Origin: Silanimonas sp021297925
GTDB taxonomy: Bacteria; Pseudomonadota; Gammaproteobacteria; Xanthomonadales; Xanthomonadaceae
DNA length: 64,000 bases
Reading direction: 5' to 3'
NCBI GenBank assembly: GCA_027532825.1
Contig: JAPZTL010000001.1
Location: forward strand, 52,825-116,824
A program made the translations under genes and the position numbers. The notes below the pieces were generated by a model, which searched no databases, had not been told where the DNA came from, and saw only the letters and a list, made by a program, of their open reading frames with translations. Position 1 is the first letter of the stretch. Each line of letters starts with the position of its first letter. Positions 9,327 through 16,976 of the stretch are shown here, piece by piece.

Positions 9327-10256
9327 ATGGCCGCCGTCCCCGCGCTCTGCGTCACCGACCTCCGCAAGACCTACGACAACAAGACCGAAGCCCTGAAGGG
9401 CGTTTCGCTCAGCGTGCAGCCCGGCGATTTCTTCGCCCTGCTGGGGCCCAACGGCGCCGGCAAGAGCACGCTGATCGGCATCGTCAGCTCGCTGGTCAAC
9501 GCCAGCTCGGGCGCGGTGTCGATCTTCGGCGTCGACCGCTTCGCCCGCCGCGAGGACGCGATGCGGCTCCTCGGCCTCGTGCCGCAGGAGATCAACTTCA
9601 ACATGTTCGAGAAGCCCTTCGACATCCTCGTGAACTACGCCGGCTTCTACGGCGTGCCGCGCGCGGAGGCCGAGCGCCGCGCCGAGCAACAGTTGAAGCT
9701 CGCGCAGCTGTGGGAGAAGGCGCAGGTGATGAGCCGCACGCTCTCCGGCGGGATGAAGCGCCGCCTGATGATCGCCCGCGCGATGATGACGAACCCGAAG
9801 CTGCTGATCCTCGACGAGCCCACCGCCGGCGTCGACATCGAGATCCGCCGCGGCATGTGGAAACTGCTGCGCGAGATCAACGCGCAGGGCACCACGATCA
9901 TCCTCACCACGCACTACCTCGAGGAGGCGGAGAACCTCTGCCGCAACCTCGCGATCATCGACAAGGGCCGCATCGTCGAGCAGGGCCCGATGCGCGAGCT
10001 GCTCGCCAAGCTCGACGTCGAAGGCTTCGTGTTCGACGTCGCCGGCGCGCTGCCGGCCACGCTGCCGGCCATCGAGGGCGTCAAGCTGCAGGCCGAGAAC
10101 GACCACACGCTGGTCGTCGAGATGCCGCGCGAGATGGACCTCAACCGCGTCTTCGCGGCCTTCGCCGCGGCCGGCATCACCGTGCGCTCGATGCGCAACC
10201 AGGTGAACCGCCTCGAAGAGTTGTTCGTCCGCCTGACCAACAAGGACGCCGCATGA
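9327..10256 (+). CDS. ABC transporter ATP-binding protein, YadG-like
   Basis: The 309-residue nucleotide-binding subunit carries Walker A GPNGAGKST near residue 43, the LSGGMKRR signature near 140, Walker B LLILDEP near 160, and the switch histidine in TTHYLEEAE. The long C-terminal extension and the immediate permease partner match the YadG/YadH exporter type (ABC-2 family). Its stop overlaps the permease start by 4 bp (ATGA), indicating translational coupling. The substrate is unknown. Confidence 0.92.
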   Translation: MAAVPALCVTDLRKTYDNKTEALKGVSLSVQPGDFFALLGPNGAGKSTLIGIVSSLVNASSGAVSIFGVDRFARREDAMRLLGLVPQEINFNMFEKPFDILVNYAGFYGVPRAEAERRAEQQLKLAQLWEKAQVMSRTLSGGMKRRLMIARAMMTNPKLLILDEPTAGVDIEIRRGMWKLLREINAQGTTIILTTHYLEEAENLCRNLAIIDKGRIVEQGPMRELLAKLDVEGFVFDVAGALPATLPAIEGVKLQAENDHTLVVEMPREMDLNRVFAAFAAAGITVRSMRNQVNRLEELFVRLTNKDAA

Positions 10257-11062
10257 GCGCCCCCGAGACCACCGCCCCGATGGCCACGCCCGCCGGCAAC
10301 CCGAACTGGACCGCCTTCCAAACCATCATCCGCCGCGAGGTGGCGCGCATCGTGCGCATCTGGGGCCAGACCCTGGTGCCGCCGGCGATCACGATGACGC
10401 TCTACTTCCTGATCTTCGGCAAGCTGATCGGCAGCAAGATCGGCGACATGGGCGGCTTCACCTACCTCGACTTCATCGTGCCGGGCCTGGTGATGATGTC
10501 GGTGATCCAGAACGCCTACGGCAACATCAGCTCCAGCTTCTTCGGCGCCAAGTTCGGCCGCCACATCGAGGAGCTGCTGGTGGCGCCGCTGCCGAACTGG
10601 GTGATCCTCGGCGGCTACGTCGGCGGCGCGGTGCTGCGCGGCTTCATGGTCGGCGCCATCGTGCTGGCGGTGGCGATGCTGTTCACCCAGGTGCGCGTGC
10701 ACGACTGGCTGGCCACCATCAGCACCGTGTTCCTCGGCGCGGTGATCTTCTCGCTGGCGGGCTTCGTCAATGCCGTCTACGCGAAGAAGTTCGACGACAT
10801 CGCGATCATCCCGACCTTCATCCTGACCCCGCTCACCTACCTCGGCGGCGTGTTCTATTCGGCCAGCCTGCTGCCGCCGTGGGCGGAAGCGGCCACGCAC
10901 GCCAACCCGATCTTCTACATGGTCAACGGCTTCCGCTACGGCCTGCTCGGCGTCAGCGACGTGCCGCTGTGGACGGCCTACGCGGTGATGCTCGGCTTCG
11001 TCGCCGCGCTCACCTGGCTGGGCCTCTGGCTGCTGCAACGGGGCGTCGGCCTGCGGAGCTGA
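10253..11062 (+). CDS. ABC-2 type permease, YadH-like
   Basis: The 269-residue integral membrane protein has about six hydrophobic segments and the ABC-2 permease features of a charged cytoplasmic N-terminus and a PLTYLGGVFYS loop before the last helices. With the preceding ATPase it should form a homodimeric exporter in the inner membrane. The start is the ATG overlapping the ATPase stop. The cargo is unknown. Confidence 0.9.
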   Translation: MSAPETTAPMATPAGNPNWTAFQTIIRREVARIVRIWGQTLVPPAITMTLYFLIFGKLIGSKIGDMGGFTYLDFIVPGLVMMSVIQNAYGNISSSFFGAKFGRHIEELLVAPLPNWVILGGYVGGAVLRGFMVGAIVLAVAMLFTQVRVHDWLATISTVFLGAVIFSLAGFVNAVYAKKFDDIAIIPTFILTPLTYLGGVFYSASLLPPWAEAATHANPIFYMVNGFRYGLLGVSDVPLWTAYAVMLGFVAALTWLGLWLLQRGVGLRS

Positions 11063-11067
11063 AGCAC

Positions 11068-12006
11068 TCAGTCGCCGAAGCGCTCCAGCGACTGCACGAC
11101 GGCGAGCGGGCGCTGTTTGCTGTTCTCGTAGGCGCGCCAGGCGTAGGTGCCGACCAGGCCGATGCCCAGTGTGTTCAATGCACCGAAGAACATCACGGCC
11201 AGTACCGTCGCCGCGTAGCCCGGCACCTCGATGTCACCGACGAGGCGCGCCGTGAGCACCACGGCGCCGGCGACCGTGGCAACCGCCATGCCGAGCGCGC
11301 CGACCGCGGTCAGCAGGCGGACCGGCAGGTCGGTGAAGGCGTACACGCTGTCGCTGAAGTAACGCAATTTCTTTCGCAAGGTCCAGGCGCTGCGGCCATG
11401 CTCACGGGCGCGCCGCGCATAGGGAACGAACCGGCGGCGGCCGCCCAGCCAGAAGAGCTGGGCCAGCAGGCTGGAATTCGATTCGCCGAGCGCCAGCAGC
11501 TGGTCGCGGAAGGCGTCGTTGAGGGCGAACACATCGACGCCGCCCGACGGCATCCCGGGCATCACCCAGCGACGGTAGAGGCCCCAGAACAGGCGCGACG
11601 CGAGACGCGTCGAGGCGGGATCGGCACGCCCGGTGCGCTGTCCGAAGGCGACGTCGCAAGCATCCGAACGCAGGGCCTCGAAGAGGGCGAGGACCAGCTC
11701 GGGCGGTTCCTGCAGGTCGGCAGCCATCACGGCGATGGCGCGGCCGCGCGCGACGCCCAAGCCCGCGCGGATCGCCGCGAACGCACCGAAGTTGCGCGAC
11801 AGGTTGACCAGCTGCGTCGCGACGTCGAGCCGCGGCAGGGCCTCGCGCAGGCGTTGCAGGCTGGCATCGGGGCTGCCATCGACCACGAAGACGACCTCGA
11901 GGTCCCCGGCAAGCGCATCGGCGAGGCCACTCACCGCCCCCAGCAAGGCGTCGATCCCGGACTCGTTGCCATAGATGGGGATGACCAGCGATTGCGTCGG
12001 GGACAT
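11068..12006 (-). CDS. Family 2 glycosyltransferase with two C-terminal membrane helices (GtrB/DPM1-like)
   Basis: The protein (312 residues from the ATG at 12006) begins with the GT2 core: LVIPIYGNES, then VFVVDGSPDAS and MAADLQEPPE, the nucleotide-sugar-binding and DxD-like positions. Two long hydrophobic helices in the last 80 residues are typical of polyprenyl-phosphate glycosyltransferases such as GtrB, ArnC and DPM1. It probably transfers a sugar to undecaprenyl phosphate at the cytoplasmic face for later flipping. A GTG at 12027 would add seven residues; neither start has a strong ribosome binding site. It is convergent with the ABC permease gene. Confidence 0.85.
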   Translation of the reverse strand: MSPTQSLVIPIYGNESGIDALLGAVSGLADALAGDLEVVFVVDGSPDASLQRLREALPRLDVATQLVNLSRNFGAFAAIRAGLGVARGRAIAVMAADLQEPPELVLALFEALRSDACDVAFGQRTGRADPASTRLASRLFWGLYRRWVMPGMPSGGVDVFALNDAFRDQLLALGESNSSLLAQLFWLGGRRRFVPYARRAREHGRSAWTLRKKLRYFSDSVYAFTDLPVRLLTAVGALGMAVATVAGAVVLTARLVGDIEVPGYAATVLAVMFFGALNTLGIGLVGTYAWRAYENSKQRPLAVVQSLERFGD

Positions 12007-12070
12007 GGGCGGAAGACCGGGGATCACGGATGGCTCGCCGTCATCCTAAGGGCGCGGGGACATCGAATCG

Positions 12071-12721
12071 ATGCTGCCGCGGCATCGGGGTGCGGCAGTG
12101 CGCCAGTCCGCGCAGGGCCTCGCCAGCGAGCTGGCCGAGGCCAATCGGCGCCTGGAGGCGCAGTCCGAGGCCATCCGGAACCGCAACAGCGAACTCGACG
12201 CGCTGGCCCGCACCGACCCCCTGACCGGCCTCGGCAACCGGCGCGCCCTCGATGCCGCGTTCCTTGCCCGGCCGGCCGCCCCACCGGACGGCACGCCGTC
12301 GACCGACAGTGCGCTGCTCATGGTCGATGCCGACCACTTCAAGGCCATCAACGACCGCTGGGGCCATGACGTCGGCGACACGGTGCTGGTGTCCATGGCA
12401 GGCGTCCTCCGCACCTGCCTGCGGCGCAGCGACACCGTCGCGCGCCTCGGCGGCGAGGAGTTCGCGCTCTGGCTCCCGGAGGCGACCGCCGAAGCCGCCG
12501 TGCGCGTGGCGGAAACCGTGCACGCCAGGATGGCGGCCGTGCGCCTGCCGGACGCTGCCCAGACGCTGACGGTGAGCATCGGCGTGGCGATGCTCGGCGG
12601 CCAACGCGACCGCAACGACCTCGCGCTGCTGCTCAAGCGCGCCGACGGAGCGCTCTACGTGGCGAAGCGGGCCGGCCGTCACTGCACGCGCTGGGCGGAC
12701 GCTCCGCACGGCACCCGCTGA
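12071..12721 (+). CDS. Short diguanylate cyclase (GGDEF domain)
   Basis: The 216-residue protein has a brief coiled-coil-like stretch (about residues 15-45) followed by a GGDEF domain beginning at DPLTGLGNRRA. The active-site motif is GGEEF (127-131), and an inhibitory I-site RRSD (118-121) sits exactly five residues before it, so product-inhibited c-di-GMP synthesis is expected. No sensor or membrane segment precedes the coiled coil, and the frame is closed by a TAA at 12047. It may be a gene that lost its N-terminal input domain. Confidence 0.82.
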   Translation: MLPRHRGAAVRQSAQGLASELAEANRRLEAQSEAIRNRNSELDALARTDPLTGLGNRRALDAAFLARPAAPPDGTPSTDSALLMVDADHFKAINDRWGHDVGDTVLVSMAGVLRTCLRRSDTVARLGGEEFALWLPEATAEAAVRVAETVHARMAAVRLPDAAQTLTVSIGVAMLGGQRDRNDLALLLKRADGALYVAKRAGRHCTRWADAPHGTR

Positions 12722-12724
12722 GCC

Positions 12725-13918
12725 TCAGCCCTCGCGCCAGTCCTCGCCGGGCAGGATGCGCCGCAGGTAGGCGTCGAACATCGGCACGGTGAAGGCGGTA
12801 TCGCCGTGGTTCGGGCTCCATACCATGCCCTTGTCGATCAGCTGCGCGCGGATGGGCCCCATCGCGGTGACCTTGCGACCGAGGGTGTCGGCGATGTCGC
12901 CGGAGCGGTGCGGGCCCGGCCCGAGCGCCGCCATCGCGCGCAGGTAGCGCTTCTCGGCCAGCGTCAGGCGATCGAAGCGCACGCGGAAGAAGCTCTCGTC
13001 GAGGGCGGCCACCGCCTCGCGCGCGGCGCGTTCGACATCGGCGACCGTGATCGGCGAGCCCTTCGCCACGTCCCAGGCGTGCTTGCCCCACTCCTGCAGG
13101 AAGTACGGGTAGCCCTCGGTGGCGTGGAGGATCGCCTCGGTAGCGGCGGGCTCGAAGCGCACGCCCAGTGCGGCGGCCGGCACCTCGATGGCATCGCGCG
13201 CGGCGGTGGCATCGAGCGGCCCGATGAAGGGAAAGGCGAACAGGCGCTCGGCATAGGACTTCGCGCGGCCCATCTGGCCGGGCAGCGACGGCAGGCCCGC
13301 ACCCACCAGCACCACCGGTACCTGCTGCTGCGCGCAGCGGTGCAGCGCAGTGACGAGCGAAGCCAGCTGTTCTTCCGGCACGTACTGCAGCTCGTCGATG
13401 AAAAGCACGAGGGCGGTACCGTCGGCCTGCGCGGCGCGCGCGGCGGCCTCCAGCAGGGCCTGCAGATCGTGCTCGAGGTCGCCGTTGTCGGCGAGGCCGG
13501 GCTCGGGGTCGAGGTCGATGCCCACTTCGAGGTCGGCGTACTTCAGCTTCAGCGATTTGGCGAAGCCAGCCAGCGCGCGCAAGCCGCGGCTGGCGAGGTC
13601 CTTGGCCTTGTCGCGTCGCGAGAGGCGCAGCAGGGCGAGGCGCAGCTGCGGCGCCAGCATGGCCGGCAGCGAGCGGCCTTCCGGCGCCTCGATGCGGATG
13701 GTCTCCATCCCGGCGGCCTCGGCGTCCTGCCGCATGCGGTCGAGCAGCACGGTCTTGCCGACGCCGCGCAGGCCGACCAGCAGCACGCTCTTGGCCTGAC
13801 GGCCGGCGCGGATGCGCGCGGTGGCGATCCGCACCTGCTCGATCAGCGCGTCGCGGCCGGCCAGCTCGGGCGGGGGTGCGCCCGCGCCGGGGGCGTAGGG
13901 GTTGGTGATGGGGTCCAT
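12725..13918 (-). CDS. AAA+ (AAA_16-type) ATPase with C-terminal winged helix
   Basis: The 397-residue protein has Walker A GLRGVGKT (49-56), Walker B LVLFIDELQY and a sensor-like VLVGAGLP. It then has a C-terminal winged-helix-like region with LTLAEKRYLRAM and GDIADTLGRK. This is the architecture of the orphan STAND/Orc1-like ATPases common in bacteria and archaea. The partner is not evident. It is preceded by an AT-rich spacer that likely holds its promoter. Confidence 0.82.
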   Translation of the reverse strand: MDPITNPYAPGAGAPPPELAGRDALIEQVRIATARIRAGRQAKSVLLVGLRGVGKTVLLDRMRQDAEAAGMETIRIEAPEGRSLPAMLAPQLRLALLRLSRRDKAKDLASRGLRALAGFAKSLKLKYADLEVGIDLDPEPGLADNGDLEHDLQALLEAAARAAQADGTALVLFIDELQYVPEEQLASLVTALHRCAQQQVPVVLVGAGLPSLPGQMGRAKSYAERLFAFPFIGPLDATAARDAIEVPAAALGVRFEPAATEAILHATEGYPYFLQEWGKHAWDVAKGSPITVADVERAAREAVAALDESFFRVRFDRLTLAEKRYLRAMAALGPGPHRSGDIADTLGRKVTAMGPIRAQLIDKGMVWSPNHGDTAFTVPMFDAYLRRILPGEDWREG

Positions 13919-13979
13919 GACCGGAGTCTATCCGGTATTTATCCACTTTACCCATTCTAGATAATTCACTAAAGATCGA
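13919..13979. promoter_or_regulatory. AT-rich spacer upstream of the AAA+ ATPase
   Basis: This 61-bp stretch is strikingly A+T-rich for the window and contains several overlapping -10-like hexamers reading toward the ATPase, such as TAGAAT and GATAAAT, without one convincing -35/-10 pair. It probably carries the ATPase promoter; the exact element is not resolvable by eye. Confidence 0.35.
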
Positions 13980-14507
13980 TCAAACCGTCGCCGCAAGCGG
14001 CAAGCGGGCGCGGATCAGCCCTGCCACGCCCTCTGGCGGCGACGGGCAGGCGTCGACCGGGGCCGGCGGGGCGTCGCCCTCGATGCGCCAGCAATCACCG
14101 ATCAGGGAGCAGTAGCAGGCGTCGAAGCGCATGTCCCAACGTGCGTCATTCAGGGCCTCGTAGATCGCCGCGTGGTCCTCGTGCTTCGGCAGCTGGAACA
14201 GCACCCGCTCGCCGCCGTGCGGTAGCGGCACCCCGGTAGCGCCCGCGATCTGGGTGGGAAGGAGGCCATCCGGCGACAGCCGCACCCAATGCAGGACGGC
14301 CGGTCCGCTGCCGCCGTTTCCGATGGCGAAGGTGATCACCGACTGACCGGTGGACGGGTCGAGGTTGCCGTGGCCGAAGCGGAGGTAGGGCCAACTGGTC
14401 GCCGCCAGCATCCGCTCCTGCGTCCGGTTGCTGCTCCACGCTAGCCACAGCGACAGCAGCGAGACGAAGACCGCGAGCAGGGAGGCGAGCACGTTGATGT
14501 AGCGCAT
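13980..14507 (-). CDS. Hypothetical single-pass membrane protein
   Basis: The 175-residue protein has one N-terminal transmembrane helix (about residues 5-25, VLASLLAVFVSLLSLWLAW). A soluble part follows that starts with a beta-rich segment (YLRFGHGN through FAIGNGGSGPAVL) and contains a C-x-C pair and further cysteines (ACYCSLIGDCW). This resembles small proteins with a periplasmic Ig-like fold, but no family is recognised. Confidence 0.6.
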   Translation of the reverse strand: MRYINVLASLLAVFVSLLSLWLAWSSNRTQERMLAATSWPYLRFGHGNLDPSTGQSVITFAIGNGGSGPAVLHWVRLSPDGLLPTQIAGATGVPLPHGGERVLFQLPKHEDHAAIYEALNDARWDMRFDACYCSLIGDCWRIEGDAPPAPVDACPSPPEGVAGLIRARLPLAATV

Positions 14508-14611
14508 GTCGACGCGCGGCGCGGCCGCGAGCCGGCGTGGGCGGCGACGGGGGACTCGGCGTCGTTCGGCTCGGTCATCGGGGCCCGTCCGTCAGAAGTG
14601 ACGCCGTGAGC

Positions 14612-15433
14612 TTAATCCGCCGGCAGGCGGAAGAACCCCCGCGCCGTCGCCGTGGTGCTCGCCGCGGTCACCGCCACGTCCTCGCCGCGGTCCCTCGCCA
14701 GCTCATGGACGATGTGCGGCAGAAAGGCCGGCTCGTTGCGGCGATCTTTCGGCGGGGGCTTGAGGCTGCGCGGCAGCAGGTACGGGCCGTCGGTCTCGAC
14801 CATCAGGCGATCAGCCGGGATGCGCTTCACCAGCTCGCGGAGATGTTGCCCGCGACGTTCGTCGCAGAGCCAGCCGGTGATGCCGATGTAGCAGCCGGCA
14901 TCCAGCGACTCGCGCAGGGCGCGTTCGTCGCCGGTGAAGCAGTGCACCACCGCCGGGCCGCACTTCGGCAGGTAGGGCTTGAGGATCGCGAGGAGGTCGT
15001 CATGCGCGTCGCGCTGGTGCAGGAACAGCGGCTTCCCGCACTCGATCGCGAGTTCCAGCTGGCGCTCGAAGGCGCGCTGTTGCGCGTGGCGGGGCGAGAA
15101 GTCGCGGAAGTAGTCGAGGCCGCATTCGCCTACGGCAACGACCTCGGGCTGCGTGAGCAGCTCGCGCAGTTCGGCGATGGCCTCCTCGGTCACCTCCAGC
15201 GCGTGATGCGGGTGCACGCCGGCGGTCGCGAACAGCCGTCCCGGGTGCGCCCGGGCGAGCGCGAGCGCCTGCCGCGAGCCCTCGCGCGAGGCGCCCGTCA
15301 CCACCATCTGCACCACGTCCGCCGCCGCCGCGCGCGCCAGCACAGCCTCGCGGTCATGGTCGTAGCTCTCGTGGCCGAGGTTGATGCCGATGTCGACGAG
15401 CGGGCGCGTGGCCGGACCTGGGTCGGCGACCAT
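14612..15433 (-). CDS. TatD-family metal-dependent hydrolase
   Basis: The 273-residue TIM-barrel protein has the TatD signature order: DIGINLGH at the N-terminus (first metal site), AGVHPHHA, VGECGLDYF, PLFLHQRDAHDD, VVHCFTG and VETDGPYL. TatD proteins are Mg-dependent 3'-5' deoxyribonucleases with proposed roles in DNA repair. The ATG at 15433 directly follows the stop of the upstream yaeQ-like gene with one base between, so the two are probably co-transcribed and coupled. Confidence 0.93.
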   Translation of the reverse strand: MVADPGPATRPLVDIGINLGHESYDHDREAVLARAAAADVVQMVVTGASREGSRQALALARAHPGRLFATAGVHPHHALEVTEEAIAELRELLTQPEVVAVGECGLDYFRDFSPRHAQQRAFERQLELAIECGKPLFLHQRDAHDDLLAILKPYLPKCGPAVVHCFTGDERALRESLDAGCYIGITGWLCDERRGQHLRELVKRIPADRLMVETDGPYLLPRSLKPPPKDRRNEPAFLPHIVHELARDRGEDVAVTAASTTATARGFFRLPAD

Positions 15434-15434
15434 G

Positions 15435-15989
15435 TCAGGCCTCCGCGCCAGCACGCTGGCGCCAGATGGGCGCCACGGCCACCGTGCCGCCTTCCCCCAT
15501 CAACTGCACCTCGCCCTCCTGCACGAGGCACTGCAGGTCCATGCCACGCGCCAGCAGCGGCACGAGGGCCTCGGCCGTGCCGGCGGCCAGCTCGACGACG
15601 TCGAGGTTCGCGCAGCGGGCGAGGCCGGCGGCGTTCTTCTCCCACCACAGGCCGAAGCCGCGGCCGCTGTAGCCGACTACCGTGACGCGACGCGAGCGGC
15701 CGCAGGCGCGGCGCACGTCGGCCTCCTCGGGCTGGCCCAGTTCGATCCAGTGGTCGATCTCGCCGGTGAGCGAACGCCGCCACAGGTCGGGCTCGCCCTC
15801 GCTGCTGATGCCGCGGCCGAACTCCAGGCGCTCCTCGGCGAACAGGCCGAACGCGAGCAGGCGAACCATCAGGCGCGCGTCGGTCTCGGAGGGGTGCTGC
15901 GCCAAGGTGAGGGTGTGCGTGGCGTAGTAGTGGCGATCGAGGTCGGAGACCTGCAGCGTCGCGCGGTGGACGGTGGCCTTGAGCGCCAT
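15435..15989 (-). CDS. YaeQ family protein
   Basis: The 184-residue protein starts MALKATVHRATLQVSDLDR and contains YYATHTLTLAQHPSE and WIELGQP, hallmarks of YaeQ proteins. The family has a PD-(D/E)XK nuclease-like fold and was first noted as a multicopy suppressor related to RfaH; its biochemical activity is unsettled. It lies one base upstream of the TatD gene. Confidence 0.92.
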   Translation of the reverse strand: MALKATVHRATLQVSDLDRHYYATHTLTLAQHPSETDARLMVRLLAFGLFAEERLEFGRGISSEGEPDLWRRSLTGEIDHWIELGQPEEADVRRACGRSRRVTVVGYSGRGFGLWWEKNAAGLARCANLDVVELAAGTAEALVPLLARGMDLQCLVQEGEVQLMGEGGTVAVAPIWRQRAGAEA

Positions 15990-16048
15990 GGCAGCCGGAT
16001 CGGGGAACGGGCGCGTAGTGTAGGCGAGGCCGCCGGGACGCTCCCGCT

Positions 16049-16852
16049 TCAACCGCCCCGCAGTCGCGCGTGAACCACCTTGGCCTCCGTTCCGGGGATC
16101 GCCGCCTCGCGCAGCTCGAAGGCCTTCGGATGGGCCCGCAGCACGTCGCTCAGCTTCTTCTTGCCGAACAGGCGCGGGTCGAAGTCCGGTCGCAGCGTGT
16201 TGAGGTAGCTGCCAACGGCGGCCAGCGCGGCCCAGCCGTCCTCCGCCTCGACCTCTTCGATGGCTTGCGAGATCAAGGCCACGGCATCGATGGGACTGGG
16301 CGACGCCTCGTTCGGCAGCGCTACCGTCGGCGTATTGCTGGCCTCGACGCGACGCGGTCCAGGCTCCGGAGGACGCGCTGCCGCCACAGGCTTGGGGGCC
16401 TCCCGCGCGCGAAGCAGGTCGGTGTAGATGAACTTGTCGCAGGCCGCGACGAAGGGCTCGGGCGTCTTGCGCTCGCCAAAGCCGTACACGGCCAGACCCT
16501 CCTCGCGGATGCGCTGGGCGAGACGGGTGAAATCGCTGTCGCTCGAGACCAGGCAAAAGCCATCGAAGCGCCGGGTGTAGAGCAGGTCCATCGCGTCGAT
16601 GATGAGCGCACTGTCCGTGGCGTTCTTGCCCTTGGTGTAGGCGAACTGCTGGATCGGCTGGATGGAGTGCTCCAGCAGCGCCTGCTTCCACTCCCCGTGC
16701 TGGGGCGAGGTCCAGTTGCCGTAGATGCGGCGTACGCGCGCGGAACCGAACTTCGCCACCTCGGCGAGCAGCGGCGCGATCACCGAAGGCTGGGCGTTGT
16801 CGGCATCGATGAGCACCGCAAGGCGGGGCGGCAGCGGGCTGGCATCGGACAT
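16049..16852 (-). CDS. NYN-domain putative RNase with C-terminal OST-HTH/LOTUS domain
   Basis: The 267-residue protein has an N-terminal NYN (LabA/PIN-like) domain. Acidic residues cluster at LIDADNAQ (Asp16, Asp18), Asp80 in NATDSALIIDAMDLL, and VSSDSDF (Asp105, Asp107), the metal-binding set expected of an active ribonuclease. A Pro/Arg-rich linker leads to a C-terminal LOTUS/OST-HTH domain (about 195-260, ISQAIEEVEAEDGW through KKLSDVLRAHP), a predicted RNA-binding fold. The start at 16852 gives the compact family N-terminus. The target RNA is unknown. Confidence 0.88.
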   Translation of the reverse strand: MSDASPLPPRLAVLIDADNAQPSVIAPLLAEVAKFGSARVRRIYGNWTSPQHGEWKQALLEHSIQPIQQFAYTKGKNATDSALIIDAMDLLYTRRFDGFCLVSSDSDFTRLAQRIREEGLAVYGFGERKTPEPFVAACDKFIYTDLLRAREAPKPVAAARPPEPGPRRVEASNTPTVALPNEASPSPIDAVALISQAIEEVEAEDGWAALAAVGSYLNTLRPDFDPRLFGKKKLSDVLRAHPKAFELREAAIPGTEAKVVHARLRGG

Positions 16853-16976
16853 CGGGGCGCTCCTTTGGGGTCGGGGTAAGCGTACCGGCCGGGGCGAACG
16901 CGCGCCGGACTGTGGGCCAGTTACAGGCCGATGGACGAAGTTCGACGCCCAAGTCGCGTTTTGCGCGCACGCCCCT

